From: Ichthyophis bannanicus
Lineage: Eukaryota; Chordata; Amphibia; Gymnophiona; Ichthyophiidae
Assembly: GCA_033557465.1 (NCBI GenBank)
Contig: CM066033.1
Coordinates: 1,241,751,523 to 1,241,815,522, forward strand
Reading direction: 5' to 3'
DNA: 64,000 bases
Part shown: piece after piece, positions 20,633 through 31,612 of the stretch
Layout: each line of letters opens with the position of its first letter
Position numbering within the stretch: the stretch's first letter is position 1
The notes under the pieces: generated by a model
Told to the model about the DNA's origin: nothing
Seen by the model: the letters and a program-made list of their open reading frames with translations, nothing else
The model's database searches: none
Made by a program: the position numbers and the translations under genes

Positions 20633-21224
20633 ACATCGCATTTTTGCAGACCTTGGAGAATTACTGGTAACAAATCCTAACTGATCTGGCCTCCATTTAT
20701 GAAGCATTTCAGTAGAAAGATGTCTAGCAGCTGTTTTAGATTCTTGGCTGTCCTTTCACATTCAGAAATGATTGAAGACGAGAATTATTTCTACTAATTT
20801 TCTAATGAGTAAACAGACAAATATACCCACACACAAAGTCAGGCCCTCTCTGCTTGCTTCAAAGTCACTCTCAAAGCCACTATGTTATGCAAGTAGAACT
20901 ATCATACACAAAACCTAGTGATATGTTACTCTGCTCAGTGCCAATCATTTCCTATTATAACTATGTATATATATCCAGAAACAAATATAAAAATACCGAT
21001 GCAGTTATAAAAAAATAATGTAATAAAAGTTTGTTTACAAACTTAAAATACAATAAAAACTAGCAGATATCTGCAAACATTTACAATGGACTCATTATTT
21101 GTCACAACTCTCAAATCAACTTAGGGGAAGGGGGAAGAATCTTTGGATTTAGTTTATATATTTTTTCAGTAGTAGACAAATAATATTCAGATACATTAGG
21201 TAGGCAATCTTCCTTCCTTTAATC

Positions 21225-21547
21225 CCCCTGCACTCTCTCTCTTTCTTCCCTCCCCCCCCCCAAAACAGACTCACTCTCTTCCTTCCCTTCCATCCCCAGC
21301 ACCCAACACTCTTCTTTCCTTTACCCCCTCTCCCCCCCCCCCCGCACTCTCTCTCTCTTACTTTTCTGTCCCTGAAACACATACGAGATATCTCTCTTTC
21401 CCTTCTCTTCCAGCACTCTCTCAATGCCTTCCCTCACTCCCCACCCCCCACATTCTCTATCCTTTCCTTTATCCGCCCTCTCCCCCCTCTCCCCCACAAC
21501 CCCCCAAATCTGGCATTCTCTCTCTCTCTCTTCCCTTCCCACAAGGC
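21225..21547 (+). repeat. Long polypyrimidine tract
   Basis: About 320 bases consist almost wholly of C and T, with CT dinucleotide runs, several poly-C runs of nine or more, and only scattered purines. Long mirror-like purine/pyrimidine tracts can form triplex DNA; that is an inference. The minus-strand open frames here are simple-sequence artefacts. Confidence 0.85.
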
Positions 21548-22484
21548 ACACCACTCAGTGGCAACAGGCAGCCTGCTTTTCCATCCGCTATTATATATGC
21601 AGATTATGGACTGATGATGTACAGTAACATCATGGAACCTGTTGATGGCGAGCAATACATCATATCATTAGGTTTCCTGTAGGATGGTCCTATTTATATA
21701 GTATAGCAACTCTGCTAGTGATTCTGAAGTGTGGTGAGAGGGTTATTTAACTATTAAGCAGAAGATTGCAACATGCATATGTCTCATCATACTGTTATGC
21801 ATTTTGTTTCCCCTCCCCTTCCTACTCCTGAGGCTATGGGTCCAGTGAGGGCATGTAAGTGCCCAGTAGCTGTATTAGGCAAAACTAACTCCCAGCAAGC
21901 AATAAATGCTGGCAGGCGGCGCCTGATATTCACAGTCTTAGAATGGCACAAACTATAGAGCACTTTGGTTCTCTGTGATGAATCTTCACAGATCAGAACT
22001 ACTGGCTCACTTCAGCTGGTAGAAGCTGCTCTATAGCACACGTTCAGGCATAAGTACTGGCAAGTAGGGGTGAATACAGATGACCTTGCTGCTCCTAATG
22101 TTGGCTGGTCTTCCCTCAGCAGCATCAGTTTCCCTAGCCAGGTGCAGGGACCTCTCCTCTAGAGAGTCCAAGCCACCCTCCTACAGAGTGTTAGGTTGCC
22201 TTGCCTCTGGATAACAAAGACTGTTCTCAATTTTCCCTAAATACACAGTAAACTAACGGTTTACTATTAACATTTCAGCCCAGTTACATTACAGGTCTGT
22301 TCGGATTAGTACTCCATATACTTTCTCATGCCCTTGTGAGGTTCTCATATCTCCATGACACCCAGCAGGTCCTCCGCTCTGATTGGCTGTCTCTCCTCTC
22401 CTTCATCTGCATACGCACATTCAGGGAAGGAAGAGCTACACGGCTATACAGTTCCTCCCTAAATTTACAATATTGAAACAGAGA
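21548..22484. other. No recognised feature
   Basis: Unremarkable sequence without a supported gene or repeat family. Confidence 0.5.
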
Positions 22485-22720
22485 AAATGACGGCAGGTAG
22501 AGACCATATGGCCTATCTAATCTGCTCAATCATATCAGTCACTATACAATCCCTATCTGTCCCTTAAAGATCCTCTTATGTTTGCCCTCTGCTTTCTTGA
22601 ATTTAGACACAGTCTTTGTCTCCACCATTTCTGTTGGGAGGCTGTTCCATGCATCCACCACCCTTTCAGTAAATAAATACTACCTTTGATTGCTCCTGAA
22701 TCTACCTTTTTATAACATAT
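22485..22720 (-). mobile_element. CR1-type 3' end fragment
   Basis: A minus-strand stretch matching the 3' terminal signature of the LINE A family (plus-strand form: atgacggcaggtagagaccatatggcc). The same signature occurs on the plus strand at 8600-8648, 31478-31612 and 40890-40945, and on the minus strand at 42541-42640. Confidence 0.6.
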
Positions 22721-22734
22721 TTCTTTTCACTTAA

Positions 22735-23240
22735 AGGCACATTTTACAAATGTCGTCCAAGTGCAATCTGGGACATCCAGATCAGAACGTCTGAAAAAAA
22801 AAGCAGGCACATCCAAGTTCAGGCACAATTTCAGAAATATGGACATGTACCAATATGGATGTCTGCAAGGTGTCTACATAGACATCCCCAGAAAAGTATG
22901 CAAGGCTAGGGATATTTAGGAATAGCCTAATGCTTAGAGTAGTGGGCTAGGGCCAGGGAAGTCATGGTTCAAATTCCACTTCTGCTAGCACTCTGACTGT
23001 GGAGAGTACTAGGGATGGACCCTTTCCTGCTGCTATTTGTGCCTGGAGCTAGTCTAAATTTGAATTAGGTGTAGGTGTAGGTTAACTGCCCCAGACACAC
23101 CTCTGTCATGCTCCCTGCCTATTTGGATGTCTTTAAAAGCCATTTGTAAAACGGTTCCAGGCACATCAATTTGGACATCCACATGCATGTCTTCGGAAGT
23201 CCAAATCACAACTAAGGCTTTTAAAATGACCCCGTAGTGT
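22735..23240 (+). repeat. Unclassified interspersed repeat X, copy 2
   Basis: Related to 40946-41455 along most of its length, with a tRNA-like segment in the middle (22925-22995, including a B-box-like GGTTCAAATTCC). The repeat may therefore be a SINE with a long tail or a composite. It ends in CCAAATCACAACTAAGGC and CTTTTAAAATGACC. Confidence 0.6.
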
Positions 23241-23385
23241 CATACAGAAAGTGATGTGACAATAATTTGATTTCAAAAATTCAAAAACTACTATAGAAAA
23301 ATGTTTATTGAACCAGCAATGAAAACTTGAACAAAGCTCATCTTACTTTCTAAAGAAAGCAAAGTTACTCACCTGTAACAGGTGT

Positions 23386-23545
23386 TCTCCAGGGACAGCA
23401 GGAATCAATCCTCACTTATGGGTGACATCGGCACCGAAGGAGCCCCCGCGGAGCAATTCCCCAGCTTTCAAAGAAAGCCTTTGGGATTGCTGCCATGCAT
23501 GTGTGGTCCTCTTCCCTTCCAAAGGTGCCATCTTGCTCAGTCAGG
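23386..23545 (+). repeat. DIRS inverted terminal repeat, left
   Basis: The 160 bases pair with the reverse complement of about 28993-29150. Shared blocks include GAGCAATTCCCCAGCTTTCA, AAGAAAGCCTTTGGGATTGC and GGTGCCATCTTGCTCAGTC. Sequence between 23364 and 23385 is not matched at the right end but is matched in the internal complementary region. Confidence 0.88.
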
Positions 23546-23625
23546 TCCCAGAGCTAGAGCCCTACTAAGCAGATGGCAAGGGAAGGAAAAAAAGATAGCA
23601 ACTATTCAGGGAAGGTGGGAGGGTA

Positions 23626-23719
23626 GTGAGGACTGGTTCCTGCTGTCCCTGGAGAACACCTGTTACAGGTGAGTAACTACACTTTCTCCAGGAACAAGCA
23701 GGAAGTCAGTCCTCACTTA
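23626..23719. repeat. DIRS internal complementary region
   Basis: Bases 23626-23677 are the reverse complement of 23364-23415 at 50 of 52 positions. Bases 23685-23719 are the reverse complement of 29116-29150 at 33 of 35 positions. A joint sequence complementary to both outer ends is the hallmark of DIRS elements; it is thought to template the rejoining of the ends during circular DNA synthesis. It lies just beyond the recombinase frame. Confidence 0.9.
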
Positions 23720-23764
23720 TGGAACTCCCTAGCCACAGGCTACAGAAACCTGTAACCAAAAAAT

Positions 23765-24900
23765 GCCTCCACGAGGCCATGAGCAGAAGCTGATGCCAGA
23801 AGGAGCAGGATTCCTCGGGTCCCTGGGGCTAAGCTCCCGGTAGCCACAGAAGAAGGGTCAGAGGGCAGGAGTTGCTTATACCCTAAACAGATTACGGAGT
23901 ATGGCCTGGCCGAGGGTGCTGTCCTGGCGGGACTCCCTCTCCAGTAGTGTGAGGCGAAGGTGTTCGCTGAAGACCAGGTCGCAGCCCAGCAGATGTCTGC
24001 CAGAGGCATTGAGCGCAGCGAGGACACCGACGCCACCTTGGCACGAATGCCATGCGCGGTGACCCGTCAATCCAGCGGGGCCCCAGCCTTTGCCTGAGCA
24101 AAGGTGATGCAGTCCACCACCCAGATGGAGAGGGTGTGCTTGGTAACTGCCAGCCCCAGGTGATTAGGATTGTAGGCGAAGAAGAGCCGGTCAGACTTGT
24201 GATGATCCTGGGTGCGCTGCACATAGAAGGTGAGAGCACTCTTGCAGTCAAGAGTATGCAGGACCGCCGATGCCCAGTCGGCATGAGGTCTCGGAAAGAA
24301 AGTCGGCAAGACTATCTCCAGATTAAGATGGAAATCTGAGACCACTTTTGGAAGGAACTTTGGGTGGCAGCGAAGGACCACTCTATTTCCATAGAATCTG
24401 GTGTAAGGGGCCTCTGCCATGAGGGCTTGAAGTTCGCTGACTCACTGCGCCAAGGTCAGCGCCACCAGGAAGACTACCTTCTAGGAGAGATTCCGGAGCG
24501 AGCACATCACCATCGACTCGAAAGGCGGCCGTGTCAGCTACATGAGCACGATTTTCAGGTCCCACTCCGCTGGCAGGGGCCGGACAGGAGACTTGTAAAG
24601 CAAGAGGCCCCGAATGAAGCGGGAAACCAAAGGCTGGCCCGAGAGGGGTTTACCCTCGACAGGGAAATGGTTGGCCGAAATGGCACTAAAGTGAACCCTG
24701 ACTGAGTTGGATTTCAGCCACACCCGCAAGAGGTGGAGGAGGTACTGGAGAACCCACCGGTTAGAGCAGGAGAACAGGTCGATCTGGAGTTCGGAGCACC
24801 AGGTTGAAAAGTCTCCCACTTCAGGGCGTAAGCCCGCCTCGTCAAGTCCTTCCTCGAAGCGAGGAGGACTTCTTCAATCTCCTCCGGGAGATGCAGTGAG
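23765..24900 (-). pseudogene. DIRS tyrosine recombinase, broken frames
   Basis: This is the enzyme that would integrate the circular DNA copy by site-specific recombination. The N-terminal core-binding part lies around 24830 (LTRRAYALKWETF) and 24770 (YLLHLLRVWL). The catalytic part follows: LDCKSALTFYVQRTQDH near 24240, SDRLFFAY near 24190, the H-x-x-R box AHGIRAKVAS near 24045, then DICWAATWSSANTFASHYWR near 23990-23930, which holds the expected Tyr nucleophile. A stop at 24067-24069 interrupts the frame just before the H-x-x-R box, and further upstream the protein is split among frames. The catalytic residues I can identify are otherwise intact. Confidence 0.82.
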
Positions 24901-25316
24901 GCTAAGGAAACTCGTTCAGCCACCAGGCCATCAGGGATAGCGAGGCCAAGTTTGGGTGGAGCACCCGTCCTTTCTCCTGCATCAGCAGGCCTGGGGCACT
25001 GCCCAGGGGAACCAGAGGCTCCGCCGAGAGTCGGAGAAGAAGCAGTAACCAGGGCTGACTGGGCCACGATGGGGCACGAGGATCACCGAAGCTCGGTCCC
25101 GCTGAATCTTGTGGAGGGTCCTCACAATGAGAGGAGTGGGAGGGAACACATACAGAAGCCCGGATGTCCTGTCCAGGAGGAACACATCCAAGACCACCCT
25201 GCTGGGGTGCTGCATCAGCCCACAAAAGCGGGGAAGCTGCATGTTCATCAGACTGGCAAACAGGTCTATGGACAGAGTCCCCCAGCAGCAGAATAGGTGG
25301 AGAGCCACCTCTGGAC

Positions 25317-26520
25317 TCAGGTGCCACTTGTGTGGGCGAAGGAGCCTGCTGAGTCTGTCCATGAGGAAGTTGTCCTGGCCGGGAGGTAGACAGCCCTTAA
25401 GGTCATGCCCCGGCACACCGTGAAGGAGCAGAGTAGGACTGCCTCCCGACAAAGGAGGTGGGAGCCCGTGCCCCCTTCCTTGTTTATGTAGAACATAGCA
25501 ACTTTGTTTTTGGTCTGCACAAGTACCGACTTTCCCTTCAGGTGGTATTCAAAGGCCTTCAGGGCCAACCTGACCGCTCGGCGCAAAAGCAGGTTGATCT
25601 GCTGCAGGGACTCCTCGGGCGACCACTGCCCCTGGATGTGTAGGCTGCCACAGTGGGCAACCCAACAAAACAGCGAGGTGTCCTTTGTCAAGACAAGCTC
25701 GTGCTGCTGAGTCTGGAATGGCATCCTCCGAAGGAGGCTTTAGGGATTTTGCCACCAAGCCAGGGAACTGACTAGGCTGCAGGAGACCCAGATGGGGTCC
25801 CGTAGGCATGCTGAGGCACCACTGTGCCGCATGCATGTACATGCGGGTGTGGGGGACAACGTGGACGGTCGAGACCATGTGCCCCAGGAGGCGCAGCATG
25901 GCCCACGCCGAGACCCTTGTCCAGCCTTGGACCTCGGCTGCCAGGGAACGGAGCTGATCCTCGTGGGCATGAGGGAGAAAGGTGGTGCCTGGTCTGTATC
26001 AAGAAGGGCACCGATGAACTCCAGAGTCTGCACCGGCTCGAAGTGGGGCTTGGAGTAGTTGATCAGCAAGCCAAGGTGCTCAAGGAGGAGGGCTGTGCGC
26101 GATGCCGAAAGGCAAGCCTCCTCCGCCGATGTGCCCGTGATAAGCCAGTTGTCCAAGTACGGGTAAACGGGTATGCCCTGCATCCGGAGGAGAGCCGCAG
26201 CTGCTGACAGGCACTTTGTGAAGCCTCACGGGACAGACGCAAACCCAAAGGGTAGCACCCTGTACTGATAATGTTCCCCTTGCACCCTGAAACGCAGGTA
26301 TTGCCTGTGCTTGGGGTGGACCGAAATATGGATGTAAGCGTCTCTGAGATCCAAGGAGCATAGCCAATCGCCCTGCCATAGGAAGGACAGCATGACGCCA
26401 AGCGATAGCATTTTGAACTTCTCACGCATCAGAAACTTGTTCAGGTTCCTGAGATCGAGGATAGGGCATAGGCCCTCCCCGTCCTCCTCGGGACAAGGAA
26501 GTACCGGGAGTAGAAACACT
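25317..26520 (-). pseudogene. DIRS reverse transcriptase and RNase H, broken frames
   Basis: Reverse transcriptase blocks in order: PILDLRNLNKFLMREKFKML, then WLCSLDLRDAYIHISVHP, then YLRFRVQGEHYQYRVLPFG, then the catalytic region VYPYLDNWLI, then FIGALLDT. The catalytic box is Y-L-D-N where a second Asp is expected. The RNase H segment lies at about 25317-25724, with LALKAFEYHLKGKSVLVQTK followed by a VAMFYINKEGG motif typical of DIRS RNase H. The protein is divided over at least three frames by small indels. An active partner elsewhere in the genome would be needed for mobilisation. Confidence 0.82.
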
Positions 26521-27003
26521 AACCTCGGAGGTGCGGTGGGACCCTATCGACCGCCTGCTGGCCGAGGAAGTTGTCGACCTTTTGTTGCAAGCAAGCCTGG
26601 TGCGAGGGAAGCCGAGTAGGCTCTGCTGGGGAGAAGGGAGGAGGGAGTCTGTCCAGACAAAGACGATAACCATCCCAGATCACCTGGAGGACCCAGATGT
26701 CCGATGTAATGGCCGCCTACTCTGCGGCGAAAAGGGACAGGCATCCTCCCATGGATGGAAGTGCCACCGGGGGGCGAGAGGCTATGCATTCGGCGTCAAA
26801 ACCCCAGAGCTGCCTGGGGTGGCGCCGGCGGTTGGGTCTTAGGCTCTTTCGGTTTCCAATGACCTTGAGCTCCCCCTTTGCCCTGAGCGCTGGTTGCCGG
26901 TGTCGGGGTAGGCGGGTGGAGTAGGTATCCCAGGTAGGGAAGCCCCTTCCTCTGGAAGAAAGGCTTTTTGCTGTGCTGCTTCTTCCGTGGAAGATAAGAG
27001 GTT

Positions 27004-28723
27004 TTACGAGAGTCGGATGCGAGTCACAAACTCTGTCTCGATCTCAGCTGCCTTGTCCTCCATGGGCTTTGCAAACAGCTGCTCGCTGAGGCAGGGGACC
27101 TCCAGGAGCTTCTCCTGGACCCACTGTTCCAGGTCCAAAGACTGGAGCCACGCTTGGCGCTGAGCCCCAATGCCAGCCGCTGCCACGAGGGTGGAGGACT
27201 CAAACCCGTCATATGCGGCGCAGAAAACGTATTTCAAGCAGTTTGCCACCGACCTCAGGAGGGTCTGAATCTGAGGAGGTGTTCGCTCCTGAGGCCTGCG
27301 GAGAAAACGCCGAGCTCTTTGGCGAGGTCGCGAAGAAACATACTCATATACAGCTGATATGCCTGGATGCGGCACACCAGCATGGATCCCTGGTAAGCCT
27401 TGCATCCAAGGGCGTCGAGGGCGTGAGACTCCCTGCCAGGTGGGACCTAAGAGTGTGACTTCGGGCTCTTCTGCTTCCACATGGCCAATTCAACTACCAT
27501 GGAGGTATGAGGAAGTTGAGTCTTCCGAAATCCCGGGCCCTGCTGGACCCTGTACATGGCACCAAGCCTTTTTCCTGATGATGGGGATTGAGGCGGGTGC
27601 TTCCCACATGCGGAGGAGCAGCCTGGATAGGATTTGCGGTACAGGGACCGTAAGAGACGCCCTAGGTGGAGACTCATACTGCAAAATGTCAAGTTCCTCC
27701 GCCTTTGGTTCCTCCTCTGTTTGCATGAGCAGATTGAGGGCCCGCGCCATATCCCGCACAAACACCAAAAAAGAGATGCCCTCGGGAGGCGATCGCCTTT
27801 GCGCGGAGGGCGGGGATGGGTCAGAGGGAAGGTCCCTATTGGCATGGGTCTTCGGGGAGGTGTCCCCGTCCCACTCCCAGCCTGAGATGTCCGTAAAGGA
27901 CTCGGAATTGGGCTGATTCCCATGTCCAGTGGCCGAGGCCCGCTTGGAGCTAGAGGCACTGACTCTGGAAGACCTCGCCCCTGAGAAATGGTGATCGAGA
28001 CCGGTGCCAAGGACCCTCACGAGGCCCATGGCTCTCGGGGGTTTCCAAGGCAGTCTTTGGTACCCCCATCGGGGGACCCTTGGTCTCGAGGCGCGTGCCA
28101 GCCGTGCTGGGAAATAGCGCCTGCTGGGCAGCTAGGAAGGTAGAAACTCTGCGCTCTAGTGCCAGCATATGGGCCTCCCACTCAGTAGTGGGGCCCTCCG
28201 ATGCCGATGCCGGAGTGACCGGGTCTAGCGTGGAGAAGGAGAGAGGGTCCTCACTGGGATGGCCCTTGGGATATCGGGCGCTATTGCCGGAGGACTCTAT
28301 ATCCACTCGAGGTGCCTTTTGAGGCCGCTCCTTGTCCGACTCTCGAGAATGCAGGGGTGGGCTGGCGAAACATGCACAAGACCAGTCGCGCTTGTCCGGA
28401 ACCCCCAACAGCGACTTTGAGGTCTTCTTCTTCTTTCACCGCTCCACCTCGGGCGAACCCTGAACGGAATGATGCCTGGGGCGCGGGGTCGCTGCGGGAG
28501 ATCCCACAAGTGGTAGATCAACAGAGTGGGAAGCCACTGGGGACCCTGGGACTGCTTTACGGAAAATGTTGTCGGACTTCTGCTTACGGCTTAGCAAGAC
28601 CTTAGCGGACATTTTCTTAGAGAAAACAGAGCTCCAGGTTGTGGTCAGCCCCCCGACACCGCAGACAACAGTGAGCGACATATTCTTGGAGCATCTGTCA
28701 CATTTTTTGAAATCGGTGGCCAT
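27004..28723 (-). pseudogene. DIRS gag-like protein, frameshifted
   Basis: The minus strand starts at an ATG at 28723 and opens with MATDFKKCDRCSKNMS, a paired-Cys motif usual at the start of DIRS gag proteins. The frame shifts near 28436-28521 and again near 28029, then reads PPEGISFLVFVRDMARAL (about 27800) and TVPVPQILSRLLLRMWE (about 27660). After another break at about 27480 it carries the conserved C-terminal stretch AAYDGFESSTLVAAAGIGAQ (about 27210) and EKLLEVPCLSEQLF (about 27100). Gag would package the RNA. At least three frame breaks disable it. Numerous plus-strand open frames here are antisense shadows caused by high GC. Confidence 0.78.
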
Positions 28724-28992
28724 GGGGGTGAAAAGAGCCCCTGCGAGGTCGAAGACCCTCGAGGCCAGTGGTAGGAAAAAAGGGCGCGAAAAGGGCCTGA
28801 AGGGAAAAAAATTTAAAAATTAAAAAAAAAAAACCCCAAACCTGAGTCCCCTAGCCCACCGCCGAGGCAGGGGCGTAGAAGAGGATGGGAGAGGACCGGT
28901 GCAACCGGAAAAGAGGCCAAAAGGCCGGAGACAAAACCACGTTTTCCGAGGGACGAGGACATGCGTCCGAAGGGCTCCGAGGAAAAAGGGAG

Positions 28993-29150
28993 ACTGAGCA
29001 AGATGGCACCTTTGGGCGGGAAGAGGACCACACATGTGTGGCAGCAATCCCAAAGGCTTTCTTTGAAAGCTGGGGAATTGCTCTGCATGGGCTCCGTCGG
29101 TGCCGACATGACCCTTAAGTGAGGACTGACTTCCTGCTTGTTACTGGGGA
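28993..29150 (-). repeat. DIRS inverted terminal repeat, right
   Basis: Inverted partner of 23386-23545, with a small number of substitutions between them. The outer 35 bases are complementary to the second half of the internal complementary region. It marks the transcriptional start side of the element. Confidence 0.88.
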
Positions 29151-31477
29151 ATAGCAAGAATCAGACATTTAATGTTCCAACAAATCAAATCAAAAACAAA
29201 CAAAACAAAAAAAACCCACCAAAATGCAAACAAAACCATATATACCATACATATATGAACCTGAAACTCCAGCAACCCCCAATAATTAATCAAAGATTAT
29301 TGCAGTATTGAAAGGCAAGTAAATTTTCAACAAGTTTGTATGATGTTGTAAGACAAACCTTTTTCCAAAATTTTGCCTTTGCTTTATCTAAACAATAGTA
29401 ACACTGTTCACAATATGGAAACCATATGTGAAGGCAAATTTTAGATAAGATGTGGAGAGAATTCACACAGCCAAGTCAGGATTTCAAGATTTCTCATAGT
29501 ATTTTATAAGAGGCTCTGTCAAACATGGAGCTTCTTGTAAAAAAGGTGCAGGACTCTACAGGTGGGCCTCTCCATTCCAGAGGGAGCAGTGATTTTAAGA
29601 AGATTTACAGGAGAAAAATAAATATAGCATCCTCCCCCCACATATGCTTTGGAGGCATCTTCTTAAAATCACTGCTCCCAATCTGGACATGCACCCAGTT
29701 CAGGACCAATGTTGTGACTCTCCTCCCTGGCCTGGCTGTCCTTTTTATTGTTTCCCACCCCCCACATACACTTTGATATCCCCCATACACCTCCCACTAC
29801 ATCTGATCCCTTTATTCCCACCCTGTACACATTGCATATAATCCTCCTGCTCTCTGCCCACCTCCAGACCATCTACTATAGTGTTCATGAAAGTGCTATG
29901 CTGGCACTAAGACCCCTACCAAACTCCCATCCTCCAGTAACATCAGAACCCCCTGTCCAAGCTAGGTGGCATCATTTCCTCCCACTGCCATCCTCTGATC
30001 CCCCTGCCCAGGCTTACCGGGGGACTTTGGTGCCTGGTGGGAGAAGGAAAAATTCCCACTCCTGATCTGCTTGCCACAAGGATCATATGATTTCTGCTAA
30101 GGGGTACTGGCACCATTGTAGATCCCAGTAGCAAACAGAGAATGAGTAAATGGGCATCGTTATTGCTCCCACTAGGCACCAGGGACCAACAGTAAGTCTG
30201 AGAGGGGATTGGAGGGTGGAGGATGGGGAGATGGTACTACTTACCTCAAGTAGGAGTCCAATGTTGCTGGGACTGGGGGGTCAGACTGGAGTCTAAATGC
30301 CAGTATGGCACATTATTTAACATTCCAGTAGATGGTTTGGAGGGGGCAGCAGAAGAAACATTTGCATTGTCTGTGAGAGGTGAGATTAATGTGTAAGAAA
30401 GAAAACGGAAAGGACAGCCAAGCTGGTTGAGCATGATGGGAAGGACCTCCCTGCAGCAGGCACTTATATGTGGTGTAAATGCCGATGTGGTAAGCAACCC
30501 CACACCTAAAAAGCCTTATTCTGAATTGGCATTTTCACACGTACGCCAATCTTCATGTGTAAATGCTGCTTTTTAGATGCGATGCTTCTAAAATAACTGA
30601 CATGGGGTAGATTTTCAATAGATCAACATCAATAGGTGCACATCTGCTCTGCAGGCAAGTTGCAAACAGGTAGGATGAAAGCAAAATCGCCCTCTCTTTG
30701 TTTTTTGCGCAGCAATGGCAATGTCACATCAATCCAAAATTTACAGATATTGTATAGCAATCAGACAAACATGGTACATGCCACACTAATACCATTGTAT
30801 ATTTCAGCCAACTGTCATACACTTGTGGCTACTGGTGATCAGAAAAAGTCAAGACTCCAAAACAAGACGGAGGCTGGAAATCAACACCCTATCAGAGTCT
30901 CCTACGTGACCCATGGTTCAGGCAGTTTGGGCTGCCTCAAGGAGGGACAGCTGCATGTGCCTTATCCATATACACAACGATGCAATCAGTGGCCAGTGGG
31001 TACTATTCATTAAAAAACATGCAAACAGCTGGAAGAGGACCAGTGACACTATATCTTGTTTTGGAGTGCTGTGCTTTCCCAGATTTTCTGAATCATTTAT
31101 CATGTGATCTCAGATCGCAATCCATGAAATTATACTCAGTGACAAGCTGATGAGCAGTCGAAAAATAAGCAGTATGAGATCAGTCTGGAGTTCTGGGGCT
31201 TTGTGTATTTTCTTGTGATTTAAAGACATGTTGAAATACCTTTGCAAGAAATCTATTTGTGCAGCCAAGAAGGCAAGCAAGCATGTCTCATCTTTCCCTT
31301 GGTAGTCTTTAATACATCAGTAGCATTGAATTATTGGTTGTTTTCATTCATTTCTGACAGTAAGAGAACAACTATCAACCTTAAATGGCTGATACGTATC
31401 TTCCTCCTTCAAGTTTGAAAATTCTCCCTTAAAACAAAGACATGGGGAGGGTTCACCCCTAAAACAAAGACATTGGG
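29151..31477. other. Unassigned sequence with one strong hairpin
   Basis: There is no supported exon or coding region. It holds the 23-bp inverted repeat listed at 29582-29679 and a short tandem at about 31431-31480 (two copies of a block beginning TAAAACAAAGACAT). The remainder shows nothing I recognise. Confidence 0.5.
29582..29679. repeat. 23-bp perfect inverted repeat (hairpin)
   Basis: Arms 29582-29604 and 29657-29679 are exact reverse complements, with a 52-nt loop. Similarity stops abruptly outside the arms, so this is not an obvious terminal repeat of a longer element. Confidence 0.85.
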
Positions 31478-31612
31478 AGGGGTGGCCTGCATGGTGGCCT
31501 GCACGGAGCGGCAGGTGCACCTACTCTTGCTGTATCTTGCTGGGCAGACTGGATGGACCATGTTGGTCTTTATCTGCCGTCATTTACTATGTTACTATAT
31601 GTTACTAACTTT
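31478..31612 (+). mobile_element. CR1-type 3' end fragment
   Basis: GGCAGACTGGATGGACCATG and TTTATCTGCCGTCATTTACT followed by TATGTTACTA repeats match the 3' end of the LINE A family seen at 8600-8648 and 40890-40945. Only the terminal 135 bases are present. Confidence 0.7.

Larger units (their letters stand above)
23364..29150 (-). mobile_element. DIRS-like tyrosine-recombinase retrotransposon
   Basis: This is a 5.8-kb minus-strand element with the architecture of DIRS1-like retrotransposons, which use a tyrosine recombinase instead of an integrase. In transcription order it has a gag region (28723-27004), a reverse transcriptase and RNase H (about 26520-25317), and a tyrosine recombinase (about 24900-23765). 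Inverted terminal repeats lie at 23386-23545 and about 28993-29150. An internal complementary region lies at 23626-23719, its two halves complementary to the two extreme ends. No target duplication is obvious, as expected for this class. Frames carry several stops and shifts, so it is dead, but the structure is nearly complete. DIRS elements are known from amphibians, fish and some reptiles and are not typical of mammals or birds. Confidence 0.9.

Noticed and set aside
21149..21655. Arg/Glu/Gly-rich proteins on the minus strand
   Set aside because: They are translations of the simple pyrimidine tract at 21225-21547.
23892..28823. Many long open frames on both strands between 23.9 and 28.8 kb
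   Set aside because: The plus-strand frames carry no recognisable motif and lie antisense to DIRS gag, reverse transcriptase and recombinase motifs; GC-rich sequence with few stops explains them.
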